58,691 nucleotides of DNA. Source: an uncultured Prevotellaceae bacterium (GTDB taxonomy: Bacteria > Bacteroidota > Bacteroidia > Bacteroidales > Bacteroidaceae). Positions 47,386 through 55,383 of the stretch are shown one piece after another; positions within the stretch are counted from its first letter, which is position 1, and each line of letters starts with the position of its first letter. Location of the stretch: NCBI GenBank assembly GCA_947170495.1, contig CAMVUB010000008.1, positions 1-58,691 of the forward strand, read 5' to 3'. The translations under genes were made by a program, and so were the position numbers. The notes under the pieces were generated by a model that was not told the origin of the DNA, did no database searches, and was given only the letters and a program-made list of their open reading frames with translations.

Positions 47386-48927
47386 TTAATATTCGCAAAC
47401 CAAGGTCACATTATCAATCCATAGAGTGCTACCTATGGCTCCGCGGAAGTATGCTCCATCAATACTCGAGGAGAACACGACGGCCACAGAATACTGGCGG
47501 TTAAACATATCTTCCTGCTTTACATCGCTACTATATGCTATTGGAAGCTCGAAGGCTGTCCATTCGTCGCTGTTGCGTATGATGTCCTCACTTTTTATGC
47601 GTGCAATGCCTACAATGTTGTCTTTGTAAGGATTGTGAGCAGGATTGGTATCAAGAATATTGCCATCAAGCTGTACCTTGTTGCCGTTAGCATCCGTGTT
47701 CTTATAGACTACACAATAGAAGTCGCAGACATCCTCTTCGCTCATCTGCTGCCCATTCTTGTCCTGCTTGACAGCACCCGGCTGGAACTTGTAGTAACCG
47801 CGCATATATAACGGTTTGTGGGAGAAGGGCAAGCCCATGAGTGTAGCCTTAAGGGCATCTTTAAGAGCGTTCCCGACATCAAATTTACCGAGGAACATAT
47901 TGCCTGCTGCGATACGCATATTTACCATCTCACCAAAGGCGCCAGTGCTTCTGGTTGTCAGCTTGACGCATTTCCCGCCTTCAACGCCGCCACCTTCGGA
48001 GATGCTGGGATACATATCCCAAGTGGCACTGCTCATACTGAGCTGGAAACCAGGATTACCAGTTGCCCAGATATCAGGCTCGCACAGAGGATCCTCTTCT
48101 TCCCATTCAAAATAGGTGTTTGTCTTAGCATCTAGTGCAGCTTTTTCATAGTTAAAGTGTATAAGCGTGGCAGTTTGGAAAACGAATTCGCCCAAATTCA
48201 ATGTCGCACTACCAGTGCCAGTGTCTTCAAATGTAGCCTCCTGTTGTTTGCGTAGCAGCTCTTTCCCATTCCAGGTGCCTTGATATACTCCGTTATTATA
48301 GGTGACTTGCACAGATTGATCAGTAGATGTCTCAACGGTCACTGTAAAGGTTAATGTCTCTCCCTCTCGCGAACCAGCGACCTGAACAGGAATCTCGCCG
48401 TAGGGAGAAATGTTCATAAGACCGTTATAGGAAAAATCATTACCAGAAAGGGTGATGCCATTGATTGAAAGAATACCCAAGTCAATAGTCTCAGTGCTAA
48501 TGGCGGGCTCCTTATCTTGTTTTATGCGGATGGTGTACTCGCGCATGTGTTTACCATCTTCAGAATGTACGCGAAAACGCTGCGCCTGGTCATTCGAAAA
48601 ATCAACGAGCGAGCCGTTGTTAAACCGTTCTTCGCGTCCATTGACTATTTGGTAGATGATGGAGCCTGACGTGGTTTCTACAAATAATGGAATCTGTCCC
48701 ACGACGGCATTGTAACGTGCCAATGGAAATAAGATGTCTGAAGAAGCATAGTCCGACAATATTTCAGCGAGGGTGTCAGCGCGGAGATAGAAGATGCTTG
48801 TTGGGTTGTCCAAATGTACCCAGGCCTTTTCAATGTCGCATTCTGCATTCGCCGGTTCATCGCCAATGCATGATGTAAACGTCATGCAGGCCATGAGGAG
48901 AAGGCAGGATAGGAGGTGTTTTTTCAT
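47386..48927 (-). CDS. Lipoprotein with PCMD-like domain
   Basis: A 513-residue lipoprotein. MKKHLLSCLLLMACMTFTSC gives the lipid-modified Cys20; a second ATG one codon upstream is possible. The residues after Cys (IGDEPANAECDIEKAW) are typical of Bacteroidetes PCMD proteins. An Ig-like N-terminal region (about 25-140), a middle beta region, and a PCMD domain (about 260-513: FEWEEEDPLCEPDIWATGNPG, VKLTTRS, PLYMRGYYKFQPG and LWIDNVTLVCEY) follow. The domain is linked by family knowledge to carbohydrate-related loci, but no reaction is known. It is first in a three-gene operon with a promoter at 48982-48989. Confidence 0.82.
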   Translation of the reverse strand: MKKHLLSCLLLMACMTFTSCIGDEPANAECDIEKAWVHLDNPTSIFYLRADTLAEILSDYASSDILFPLARYNAVVGQIPLFVETTSGSIIYQIVNGREERFNNGSLVDFSNDQAQRFRVHSEDGKHMREYTIRIKQDKEPAISTETIDLGILSINGITLSGNDFSYNGLMNISPYGEIPVQVAGSREGETLTFTVTVETSTDQSVQVTYNNGVYQGTWNGKELLRKQQEATFEDTGTGSATLNLGEFVFQTATLIHFNYEKAALDAKTNTYFEWEEEDPLCEPDIWATGNPGFQLSMSSATWDMYPSISEGGGVEGGKCVKLTTRSTGAFGEMVNMRIAAGNMFLGKFDVGNALKDALKATLMGLPFSHKPLYMRGYYKFQPGAVKQDKNGQQMSEEDVCDFYCVVYKNTDANGNKVQLDGNILDTNPAHNPYKDNIVGIARIKSEDIIRNSDEWTAFELPIAYSSDVKQEDMFNRQYSVAVVFSSSIDGAYFRGAIGSTLWIDNVTLVCEY

Positions 48928-48981
48928 CATAAAATGGTATGCTTTGAATGATTGTTGATGCGATGGTCTCAAAAAACGCTG

Positions 48982-48989
48982 CAAAGGTA
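48982..48989 (-). promoter_or_regulatory. -7 promoter element of the three-gene PCMD operon
   Basis: TACCTTTG followed by GCAGCGTTTT on the minus strand, 55 bp upstream of the lipoprotein start. The same GCAGCGTTTT follows the argD and DUF4105 gene promoters. Confidence 0.65.
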
Positions 48990-49051
48990 CGCATACGCGC
49001 GTACATAAATTTATAGATTCGGTAGGTGTGCCGATTGTGTACCGAAAATAC

Positions 49052-49092
49052 AAAAAAGAGGCGGACGCGGGATCTTCGCCCGTGTCCGCCTC
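49052..49092 (-). terminator. Terminator of the DUF4105-PCMD pair
   Basis: GAGGCGGACGCGGG (49058-49071) pairs with CCCGTGTCCGCCTC (49079-49092) with one G-U. On the minus strand TTTTTTG follows. The stop codon at 49133 is 41 bp upstream. Confidence 0.85.
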
Positions 49093-49132
49093 CATTTATC
49101 CGATGGAATGGGTGTTTTAAGCAGGCAGTGCC

Positions 49133-51064
49133 TTACTTCACCATCACTTTCTTGTTGCCAATGATATAGATACCGCCCTTGACAGGATGTTGCACGCGAC
49201 GGCCAGACAGGTCATAGACCGTTTGTGCGTTTTTGGATGCAGCCAGGGACTGAATGCCATCGTACAGGCGGAACTGGATGCCGTAGGTGTGAACATTCTT
49301 GGTGTTCACCCTGTAGTCATCGCCGCGCACCGTGATGGTCAGTTCGGCTGTTGCCTCGTCATACTCGGTTTCGATAGTGGCGGCGCGTCCGTTGGCAGTG
49401 AGGCTCAGTAGCTCAGCATCAAAGAACTCATCGACGGAAGCCTGACCGTCCTCGTTGAAAAGGACGACTTCATTGCCATAAGTGGCCTTGGCCAGCTCAG
49501 AGTTATAGACGAAGCTGAGGTCGTCGATGAGCATCCAGTCGTCCTTGTTGCTCTGTCCGGCGGTGCCGCTGGTAGTCATGGTGATGAGCGCATAGCTGGG
49601 ACGCTGGCCTTCGGTCTCTTCGTTGTAGGAGAGGGGGAGGCTGATTACCTGCCACTCTTCACTGCTTGCGATGTCGGATTTCTCAGCGGAGGCGACCACA
49701 GAGGCTGTGATATCATTTGCCATCGGGCTCTGGAAATAGCCGGCGGTGTGCAGGAAGCAGCTGATGGCGCCGCCATACTGACAGGATGCCTTCACCCATA
49801 CACGAATAGAGTCGGGGAGGCCGGTGAAGATCTGGTTGAGGTTCTGGTCGTCGAGGTTCGTGTAGTTGTAGTTGCCCTTGGCATCGGTAGCACTCATGGA
49901 GCCACCATTGATGCAGCCTGTGGTGAGGTTGCCCTGGGCGGTTGCGGCGGTGATGCCCAGGATCTTGATCTCACGGGCAAAGATCTTGGCGCTATACTGG
50001 CCTTCGCTGCCAGGACGTGTCTCCTCGCTCTTCTCCACCTGCTTGCCCTTGACGATGCTGGCGAGGCTACCGGTGGCGTGCATGAAGGAGTTCCAATGGG
50101 CGGGCTCGATGTTGTCGTTGTCCTCATCATCCCAGAGCTCGAAGTCGCTGTTCTCGACCTGATAGGTGTCGAAGGTGACTCTCACGGTCAGCGCGCAGGA
50201 GGCGGAAGCGCTGAGGAAGTCCTCGGTTTCGGCGAGCGTGGCTGTGATGGTGGCTTCGCCCTCACTCAAAGCGGAGATGACGCCGGTCGTGGGATCTACG
50301 CTGGCAACGTCTTCGTTGTCGCTGCTCCATGTGATGGCGGCGGCGTGGCTTTGCTCGGTGACGGCGATGGTGCCGGTTGTTCCCGTCAGCATGCGACGGC
50401 TACTGCTCTCCAAAGCGAGGCTACCTTCAGGCTTCACGGCGGTGAAGGTTGCTGAGGCGATGGCGCTGTTCAGCTTGCCCTCCACGACGGCGATGGCCTG
50501 AACGGTGGTGGTCATGCGGTTGAGGAGGATGCTGTCGGTGTAGATGGCGCTCTGCTCTGTGGGCTTGCTGCCATCGGTGGTGTAGTGGATGGTGGCACCG
50601 GCTTCGGCCTCAAATCCGACCTTGAGCGTAGGCCAGAACTCAGTCAGGTTGCTGGTGCTGCCGATGCGGGGTGTCTTGGCTGTAGGACGTGCAAACGTGG
50701 CGAGAATGAAGTTCTCCACGTTGGAATCTTTATCGCCGGTGATGACAGCGGTGGCGGTGAGACCGTCCTCGCTGGGCGTGAGCTGCACGTTGGCGCTCTC
50801 TGTGGACCAGGTCGCCTCCATCCCCTCTTCGGGCTCTGCCCATAGGTAGATGGTCTTGGTGGGAGCCGAACTGGCTTTCTCTTTCTCCGGTTCCACGATG
50901 ACGCTCTCCTGGAACTCGGGCGTGGCCTCGGCATCGGTGCTGGCATACACCTTACCTGCGCCGGAGGCGGTGACGGTTGTCTTGAAATAGTAGTCGCTGT
51001 TGGCCATTGCGGAGCTGATGCCCAGCACCATGGCGGCGATACAAAGAAGTACTTTCTGTTTCAT
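49133..51064 (-). CDS. Secreted Ig-like/PCMD protein with T9SS-type tail
   Basis: A 643-residue protein with the start at ATG 51064 (MKQKVLLCIAAMVLGISSAMA). Domains: an N-terminal beta region to about 130; a chitobiase-C-terminal-like module with AGATIHYTTDGSKPTEQSAIY (about 155-215); a bacterial Ig-like Big_2 module (ITWSSDNEDVASVDPTTGVI, about 225-300); a PCMD-like domain (about 305-600: SDFELWDDEDNDNIEPAHWN, GNLTTGCINGGSMSATDAKG); and a type-A sorting tail (YDLSGRRVQHPVKGGIYIIG). The PCMD domain is closely related to domain 1 of the 43016-46525 protein. It lies 12 bp downstream of the DUF4105 gene and ends at a strong terminator. Confidence 0.82.
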   Translation of the reverse strand: MKQKVLLCIAAMVLGISSAMANSDYYFKTTVTASGAGKVYASTDAEATPEFQESVIVEPEKEKASSAPTKTIYLWAEPEEGMEATWSTESANVQLTPSEDGLTATAVITGDKDSNVENFILATFARPTAKTPRIGSTSNLTEFWPTLKVGFEAEAGATIHYTTDGSKPTEQSAIYTDSILLNRMTTTVQAIAVVEGKLNSAIASATFTAVKPEGSLALESSSRRMLTGTTGTIAVTEQSHAAAITWSSDNEDVASVDPTTGVISALSEGEATITATLAETEDFLSASASCALTVRVTFDTYQVENSDFELWDDEDNDNIEPAHWNSFMHATGSLASIVKGKQVEKSEETRPGSEGQYSAKIFAREIKILGITAATAQGNLTTGCINGGSMSATDAKGNYNYTNLDDQNLNQIFTGLPDSIRVWVKASCQYGGAISCFLHTAGYFQSPMANDITASVVASAEKSDIASSEEWQVISLPLSYNEETEGQRPSYALITMTTSGTAGQSNKDDWMLIDDLSFVYNSELAKATYGNEVVLFNEDGQASVDEFFDAELLSLTANGRAATIETEYDEATAELTITVRGDDYRVNTKNVHTYGIQFRLYDGIQSLAASKNAQTVYDLSGRRVQHPVKGGIYIIGNKKVMVK

Positions 51065-51076
51065 AAGCAATTAAAA

Positions 51077-52330
51077 TTAAGGGTTAAATGTGTTTGTGGA
51101 ATGTCTATATTCGTAAGCTTTGAAGAGGCAACGGACGGTGAACGTCAGTGCCAACAGGTATTGTTCCGTGATGAAATGGCCACCCACGATGAACATGATG
51201 ACCATGAAAGCCGTCAGCCAAAGGGCATAACATATATATAGGTTCGCGCGCCTCGGGGCAGACAGGGGGTGGCGCTTGCCGTAGATCCAGATCAGCAGTG
51301 GCAGCGGATTGTAGATAAGGTAGTTCCAGTTCCAACCGCTCGTGGTAGGCAGTGTGGAGAAGAGGCAGATCAAGAGCGTGCCGAAGGTAATCAGCTGGTA
51401 GAGCGTGAACAAAGAGCCGTCTAAGACGTTACACACCGTATGCACGGGCGCGACGCGATAGCAAACTCCTAAGAGGCTGATAAGAAGGACAACCCCGAGT
51501 GCCAGCAGGAACCAGATGTAAATGGGTGGTGCCGTGTTGGGTGCATAGTGTTGGGCGGGCGGGTAGATGATGGGGGCCTCGTCTTTCAGGATGGGGCGAC
51601 GGCTGCCGTCGGCATCGATGATAGATGCATCTGAGAGTAACGTCGGGATAATGCAGGGGAAGGCAGTCTTCTCGTCATCTGTGAGCTGGCGGTCTGTGCC
51701 ATCGGTGGTGCTGAGCATGGAGGGCGGCAGGTGGAGCCAGCTGTTGGCTGGCAGGAGCTGGTTCCCAAGGAGAAACAGCGTGTTGCCATGTTGTTGTGCG
51801 GCGTCGCCATAGACTAACTGGCCGTCCAGATTGAGCGTCAGATAGCGCATGATTTCCTGCGAACAGCCGTGATGAAAGTAATCATGGTAGGGCGATAAGC
51901 CTTGGAGACTGGTTCGATCCAAGAATCGCCAGAGATGTTGCATCTCTTCCAGGCGCAGGTTCAGGGCGTACTCTGTCACCGTGCGCCCTTCGTGGTCAAA
52001 GGGTTGCAGGTAATCGGCTGTGGGCACGGCCACCAGACGGTTGGGGTAGTTCCCCGTGCAGATATCCAGGAAATCTTCGTACTCGCCACTCTCCATAGAG
52101 AAACAATAATCGAGGGCGGCGGAGGGACACTGCATTCGCAGGAATGCGTGGCCGAAAGAACTCTGAATATGCTGGTGCGTGGGTTCGGCAATCATTAAAC
52201 TGGCACGAAGAAAAGACGCGCTGTCTTCAATGACGGGCTCCTTTGGATGGGCGGTCATTGCTTCCTGGCCCATTGCTGTGAACGCCAATGATAACCACAG
52301 GATGAGAATATAGTATTTGTGTTGTATCAT
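51077..52330 (-). CDS. DUF4105 membrane protein (Lnb-like lipoprotein N-acyltransferase candidate)
   Basis: A 417-residue protein with signal peptide (MIQHKYYILILWLSLAFTAM), a periplasmic DUF4105 domain and four or so membrane segments after about 290. The domain has the paired residues His61 in SSFGHAFLRM and Cys156 in YFHHGCSQEIMRY, the His/Cys layout of an NlpC/P60-like site. I recall that a DUF4105 protein of Bacteroides was reported as a lipoprotein N-acyltransferase (Lnb); that would fit here, but paralogues with other roles exist. Start at ATG 52330, just 11 bp from the -7 element, so the leader is nearly absent. It is followed at 12 bp by the PCMD gene. Confidence 0.72.
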   Translation of the reverse strand: MIQHKYYILILWLSLAFTAMGQEAMTAHPKEPVIEDSASFLRASLMIAEPTHQHIQSSFGHAFLRMQCPSAALDYCFSMESGEYEDFLDICTGNYPNRLVAVPTADYLQPFDHEGRTVTEYALNLRLEEMQHLWRFLDRTSLQGLSPYHDYFHHGCSQEIMRYLTLNLDGQLVYGDAAQQHGNTLFLLGNQLLPANSWLHLPPSMLSTTDGTDRQLTDDEKTAFPCIIPTLLSDASIIDADGSRRPILKDEAPIIYPPAQHYAPNTAPPIYIWFLLALGVVLLISLLGVCYRVAPVHTVCNVLDGSLFTLYQLITFGTLLICLFSTLPTTSGWNWNYLIYNPLPLLIWIYGKRHPLSAPRRANLYICYALWLTAFMVIMFIVGGHFITEQYLLALTFTVRCLFKAYEYRHSTNTFNP

Positions 52331-52341
52331 TAAAAACGCTG

Positions 52342-52349
52342 CAAAGGTA
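52342..52349 (-). promoter_or_regulatory. -7 promoter element of the DUF4105 gene
   Basis: TACCTTTG on the minus strand with the ATG only 12 bases downstream, so the mRNA should have a leader of only a few nucleotides. Confidence 0.65.
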
Positions 52350-52393
52350 CAAACAAAATCGCATTGTGGAGCACACTTTTCGGTAATTCTTTG

Positions 52394-52401
52394 TACTTTT
52401 G
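52394..52401 (+). promoter_or_regulatory. -7 promoter element of sppA
   Basis: TACTTTTG on the plus strand, 36 bp before ATG 52438; AGAAGAAAGGA precedes the start codon. Confidence 0.6.
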
Positions 52402-52437
52402 CCCCGAAATTCAAACATATATCAAGAAGAAAGGAAT

Positions 52438-54246
52438 ATGAAACAATTTATCAAGTATGTGTTTGCTACGGTGGTAGGTATTAGCCTGTGGTCACTGTTA
52501 GCATGTGTCGTGATGTTTATCTCTTTGATTGGCATGGCTGCCAGTGAAGGCGAAACAACCAGTGTGAGAAAGGGTTCGGTCTTACGCATTAACCTGAATG
52601 GCCCTATCGAGGAACGTACCGATGAGGAGAATCCGCTGGCAATATTCATGGGCGAGGATTTCGAGATCCTCGGCCTTGACCAGCTCCTTGCCGCCGTTTC
52701 TGAGGCTGCCGACAATGAGAAGGTAGAGGGTATCTATATGGAGGTAGGTACAGGCTTCGGCGGTGCCACGCCTGCCATGCTGCAGGAACTCCGACAGGCG
52801 CTCCTGAAGTACAAGGAGAGCGGCAAATGGATATACGCCTATGGTGATATCTACTCTGAACAAGCCTATTATCTCGCCTCTGTCGCTGATAAGGTAGTGG
52901 TGAATCCCAAGGGTATTGTTGACTGGCATGGCCTGGCATCTGTGCCGATGTTCTTCACGGATCTCATGCAAAAGATGGGCGTGAAGATGCAGGTCTTCAA
53001 GGTGGGTACCTTCAAAAGTGCCGTGGAGCCTTTCATCAATACGGAGATGAGCGAGGCCAATCGCGAGCAGGTGAACAGCTATCTCGCCAGCATCTGGAAT
53101 CAGATGACGGCTGAGGTGGGGGAGAGCCGACACCTCACTCAGGAACAGTTGAACGCCTTGGCAGACACGCTCACGGCGATGCAGCCTACGGAATACCTGC
53201 TGGAATGCGGACTCGTGGATACCTTGGCCTATATTGACGGCTTCAAGGAGATGCTGCGCACGAAGCTGGTGCTCAAGGATAAGATGCCGATCCGCTTCGT
53301 CTCACCCGCCGACTTGGTGGCTGCTGCTGACAAGGAGGATGAGGACGGGCGCATCGCCGTCTATTATGCGTATGGCGATATCGTGGATATGGCGCCCGCG
53401 AGTCCTTTTTCAAGTAATATGGCAACCATACAGACGATGCCCACCATCCGCGAACTGCAGAAGTTACGCAAGGATGAGGATGTCAAGGCGGTGGTCATCC
53501 GTGTGAACTCGGGTGGCGGCAGCGCCTTCGCCAGTGAGCAGATTTGGCATGAGGTGCAGCTGCTGAAGGCTGAGAAGCCCGTGGTGGTTTCCATGGGCGG
53601 AATGGCAGCCAGCGGTGGCTATTATATCAGCTGCGGTGCCAATAAGATTTTGGCAGAACCTTCAACTCTGACCGGTTCCATCGGTATTTTCGGCATGATC
53701 CCGGATGCTTCAGAGCTGCTGACACAGAAGCTGGGACTGCATTTTGATGTGGTGAAGACGAATAAACACGCAGACTTCGGCGCTCCTGCGGTCTATGGTA
53801 TGTTGGGACGCCCCTTCACCGGCGAAGAGACCACGTTGATGCAGGCAGAGATCGAGCGCGGCTATGACCTGTTCATCAGTCGCGTGGCTGAAGGACGCGG
53901 GATCTCTAAAGACAGCGTGGATGCCATCGGACAAGGCAGAGTATGGACGGGAGAACAGGCGTTGGCCCGCGGCCTTGTGGATCAGTTGGGAAACTTGGAT
54001 GATGCCATTGCCGAAGCGGCAAAGCTGGCAGAGCTGGAGGAGTACTCCGTGGACACTTACCCAGCACCGACCAATTTCTTCGAGCAGCTCATGAACCAGA
54101 AAAAAGAAAGCTACTTCGACGAGCATCTCAAGGCTACACTCGGCGAGCTGTATCCGATGCTGGGTACAATGCAGATCATGATGCAGCCGCGCCGCATCGA
54201 CCAGTGCATCTACACGCGCGTGCCGTTCGAACTGAGCGTGTGGTGA
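52438..54246 (+). CDS. sppA: Signal peptide peptidase SppA, long (67K) type
   Basis: A membrane-anchored serine protease of 602 residues that degrades cleaved signal peptides. One N-terminal membrane segment (FATVVGISLWSLLACVVMFI) precedes two tandem SppA domains. The general-base lysine is Lys193 (VGTFKSAVEPF) and the nucleophile Ser392 (VSMGGMAASGGYYISCG), the pattern of the duplicated bacterial enzyme. VNSGGGSAFASEQIW and STLTGSIGIFG surround the site. The start at 52438 (MKQFIKYVFA) is chosen because the promoter lies inside the longer frame. Its 3' end overlaps the convergent lpxK by 37 bp. Confidence 0.95.
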   Translation: MKQFIKYVFATVVGISLWSLLACVVMFISLIGMAASEGETTSVRKGSVLRINLNGPIEERTDEENPLAIFMGEDFEILGLDQLLAAVSEAADNEKVEGIYMEVGTGFGGATPAMLQELRQALLKYKESGKWIYAYGDIYSEQAYYLASVADKVVVNPKGIVDWHGLASVPMFFTDLMQKMGVKMQVFKVGTFKSAVEPFINTEMSEANREQVNSYLASIWNQMTAEVGESRHLTQEQLNALADTLTAMQPTEYLLECGLVDTLAYIDGFKEMLRTKLVLKDKMPIRFVSPADLVAAADKEDEDGRIAVYYAYGDIVDMAPASPFSSNMATIQTMPTIRELQKLRKDEDVKAVVIRVNSGGGSAFASEQIWHEVQLLKAEKPVVVSMGGMAASGGYYISCGANKILAEPSTLTGSIGIFGMIPDASELLTQKLGLHFDVVKTNKHADFGAPAVYGMLGRPFTGEETTLMQAEIERGYDLFISRVAEGRGISKDSVDAIGQGRVWTGEQALARGLVDQLGNLDDAIAEAAKLAELEEYSVDTYPAPTNFFEQLMNQKKESYFDEHLKATLGELYPMLGTMQIMMQPRRIDQCIYTRVPFELSVW

Positions 54247-55313
54247 TCCACGAAATCTTGTATCGTTTCCTCGAAGAGGCTTTGCTCTCCACGAAGGATG
54301 CTTATCTCGATAGGTAATACGTAGATATGCCTGCGGACAATGGTCGAGAGACCTTGGACCAAACGTAGTCGTGCCGCATCCTTCTCTGTAGTAACAATGA
54401 GGCGTTTATTGCCCTGCATGGCGGTGAACGCCTCTTCTATGATCTGGAGATCGTGACTCGTAAACTCGTGATGGTCGGCAAAGGACAGAGGCGTGATGTG
54501 ACGGGTGATGCGCCTCAAATCCATCATCATCTGTTGGGGCAGGGCTATGCCGGTAAGCAGTAATACGTGGGTGTCAGCCGTCAGCTCTTCTGCTTGTCCG
54601 GGCGATTCTCCGAAGAGACGGTAGAGCTTCCCGTACAAGAACGTGGAGAAGAACAGCTTCTGATAGGGCTTTAACGCCAAGGCTTCTTGGACGACTCGGA
54701 AATCCATGGGAGTCATCTTAGCCGGACATTTGGTGACGATGACGATATGCGCGCGCTCCTTGGCGATCAGAGGTTCGCGCAGACGGCCTGCGGGAAGAAT
54801 CTCATCGTCGGTGATGAGGCGATGGTAATCTGTGAGCAGGATATTCAGTCCCGCTTTTACATAGCGGTGTTGGTAGGCATCGTCGAGAAGGATGACATCG
54901 ACATCCTTGGTTGCATCATTTTCTAAGAGACAATGGATGCCATGTCGGCGATTCGCATCGACGGCCACAATGGCATCTGGGAACTTCTGCTTGATCTGCC
55001 AGGGCTCATCGCCAATGTCATGCATCGAGGATTGCTTCGTGGCCAGGTGAAAACCACGACTCTTTCGTTTGTACCCGCGGCTGAGCACGGCCACGCGATG
55101 GTGGGGCAGAAGGAAACGCAACAGCATCTCGGTGTGGGGCGTCTTGCCTGTGCCGCCAACGGTGATGTTACCAATGCATATGACAGGAAGGTCGAACGAC
55201 GTCTCTTTCAGGATGCCGGTATTGAAACAGGCATTACGCATACGTACGCCCAACTCATAAAGCCATGAGAGCGGTCGCAACCAACTATTGATATGGATTA
55301 AATCGCCTTCCAA
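54210..55313 (-). CDS. lpxK: Tetraacyldisaccharide 4'-kinase
   Basis: The lipid A pathway kinase that phosphorylates the 4' position of the disaccharide, at the inner membrane. Motifs: LRPLSWLYELGVRMRNACF (N-terminal membrane-associated helix), Walker A VICIGNITVGGTGKTP, VAVLSRGYKRKSRGF, LLDDAYQHRYVKAGLNILL and AHIVIVTKCP. The start is TTG 55313 (read MEGDLIHINSWL); no ATG exists before residue 25, and the length then matches Bacteroides LpxK. The TTG lies within a TCAATTG tandem repeat. The last 37 bp overlap the sppA end on the other strand. Confidence 0.93.
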   Translation of the reverse strand: MEGDLIHINSWLRPLSWLYELGVRMRNACFNTGILKETSFDLPVICIGNITVGGTGKTPHTEMLLRFLLPHHRVAVLSRGYKRKSRGFHLATKQSSMHDIGDEPWQIKQKFPDAIVAVDANRRHGIHCLLENDATKDVDVILLDDAYQHRYVKAGLNILLTDYHRLITDDEILPAGRLREPLIAKERAHIVIVTKCPAKMTPMDFRVVQEALALKPYQKLFFSTFLYGKLYRLFGESPGQAEELTADTHVLLLTGIALPQQMMMDLRRITRHITPLSFADHHEFTSHDLQIIEEAFTAMQGNKRLIVTTEKDAARLRLVQGLSTIVRRHIYVLPIEISILRGEQSLFEETIQDFVDHHTLSSNGTRV

Positions 55314-55383
55314 TTGTCAATCTTCAATTGTCAATTTTCAATTATCAACTATCAGTTCTCAATTCTCCATTCTCAATTCTTCA
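55311..55383. repeat. TCAATTTTCA/TCTCAATTC tandem repeat between thiL and lpxK
   Basis: About eight degenerate units of CAATTGTCAA, CAATTTTCAA, TCTCAATTC fill the gap. The lpxK TTG start (55313) lies in its right end in transcription terms and the thiL TGA stop (55375-55373) in its left end. Confidence 0.8.
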
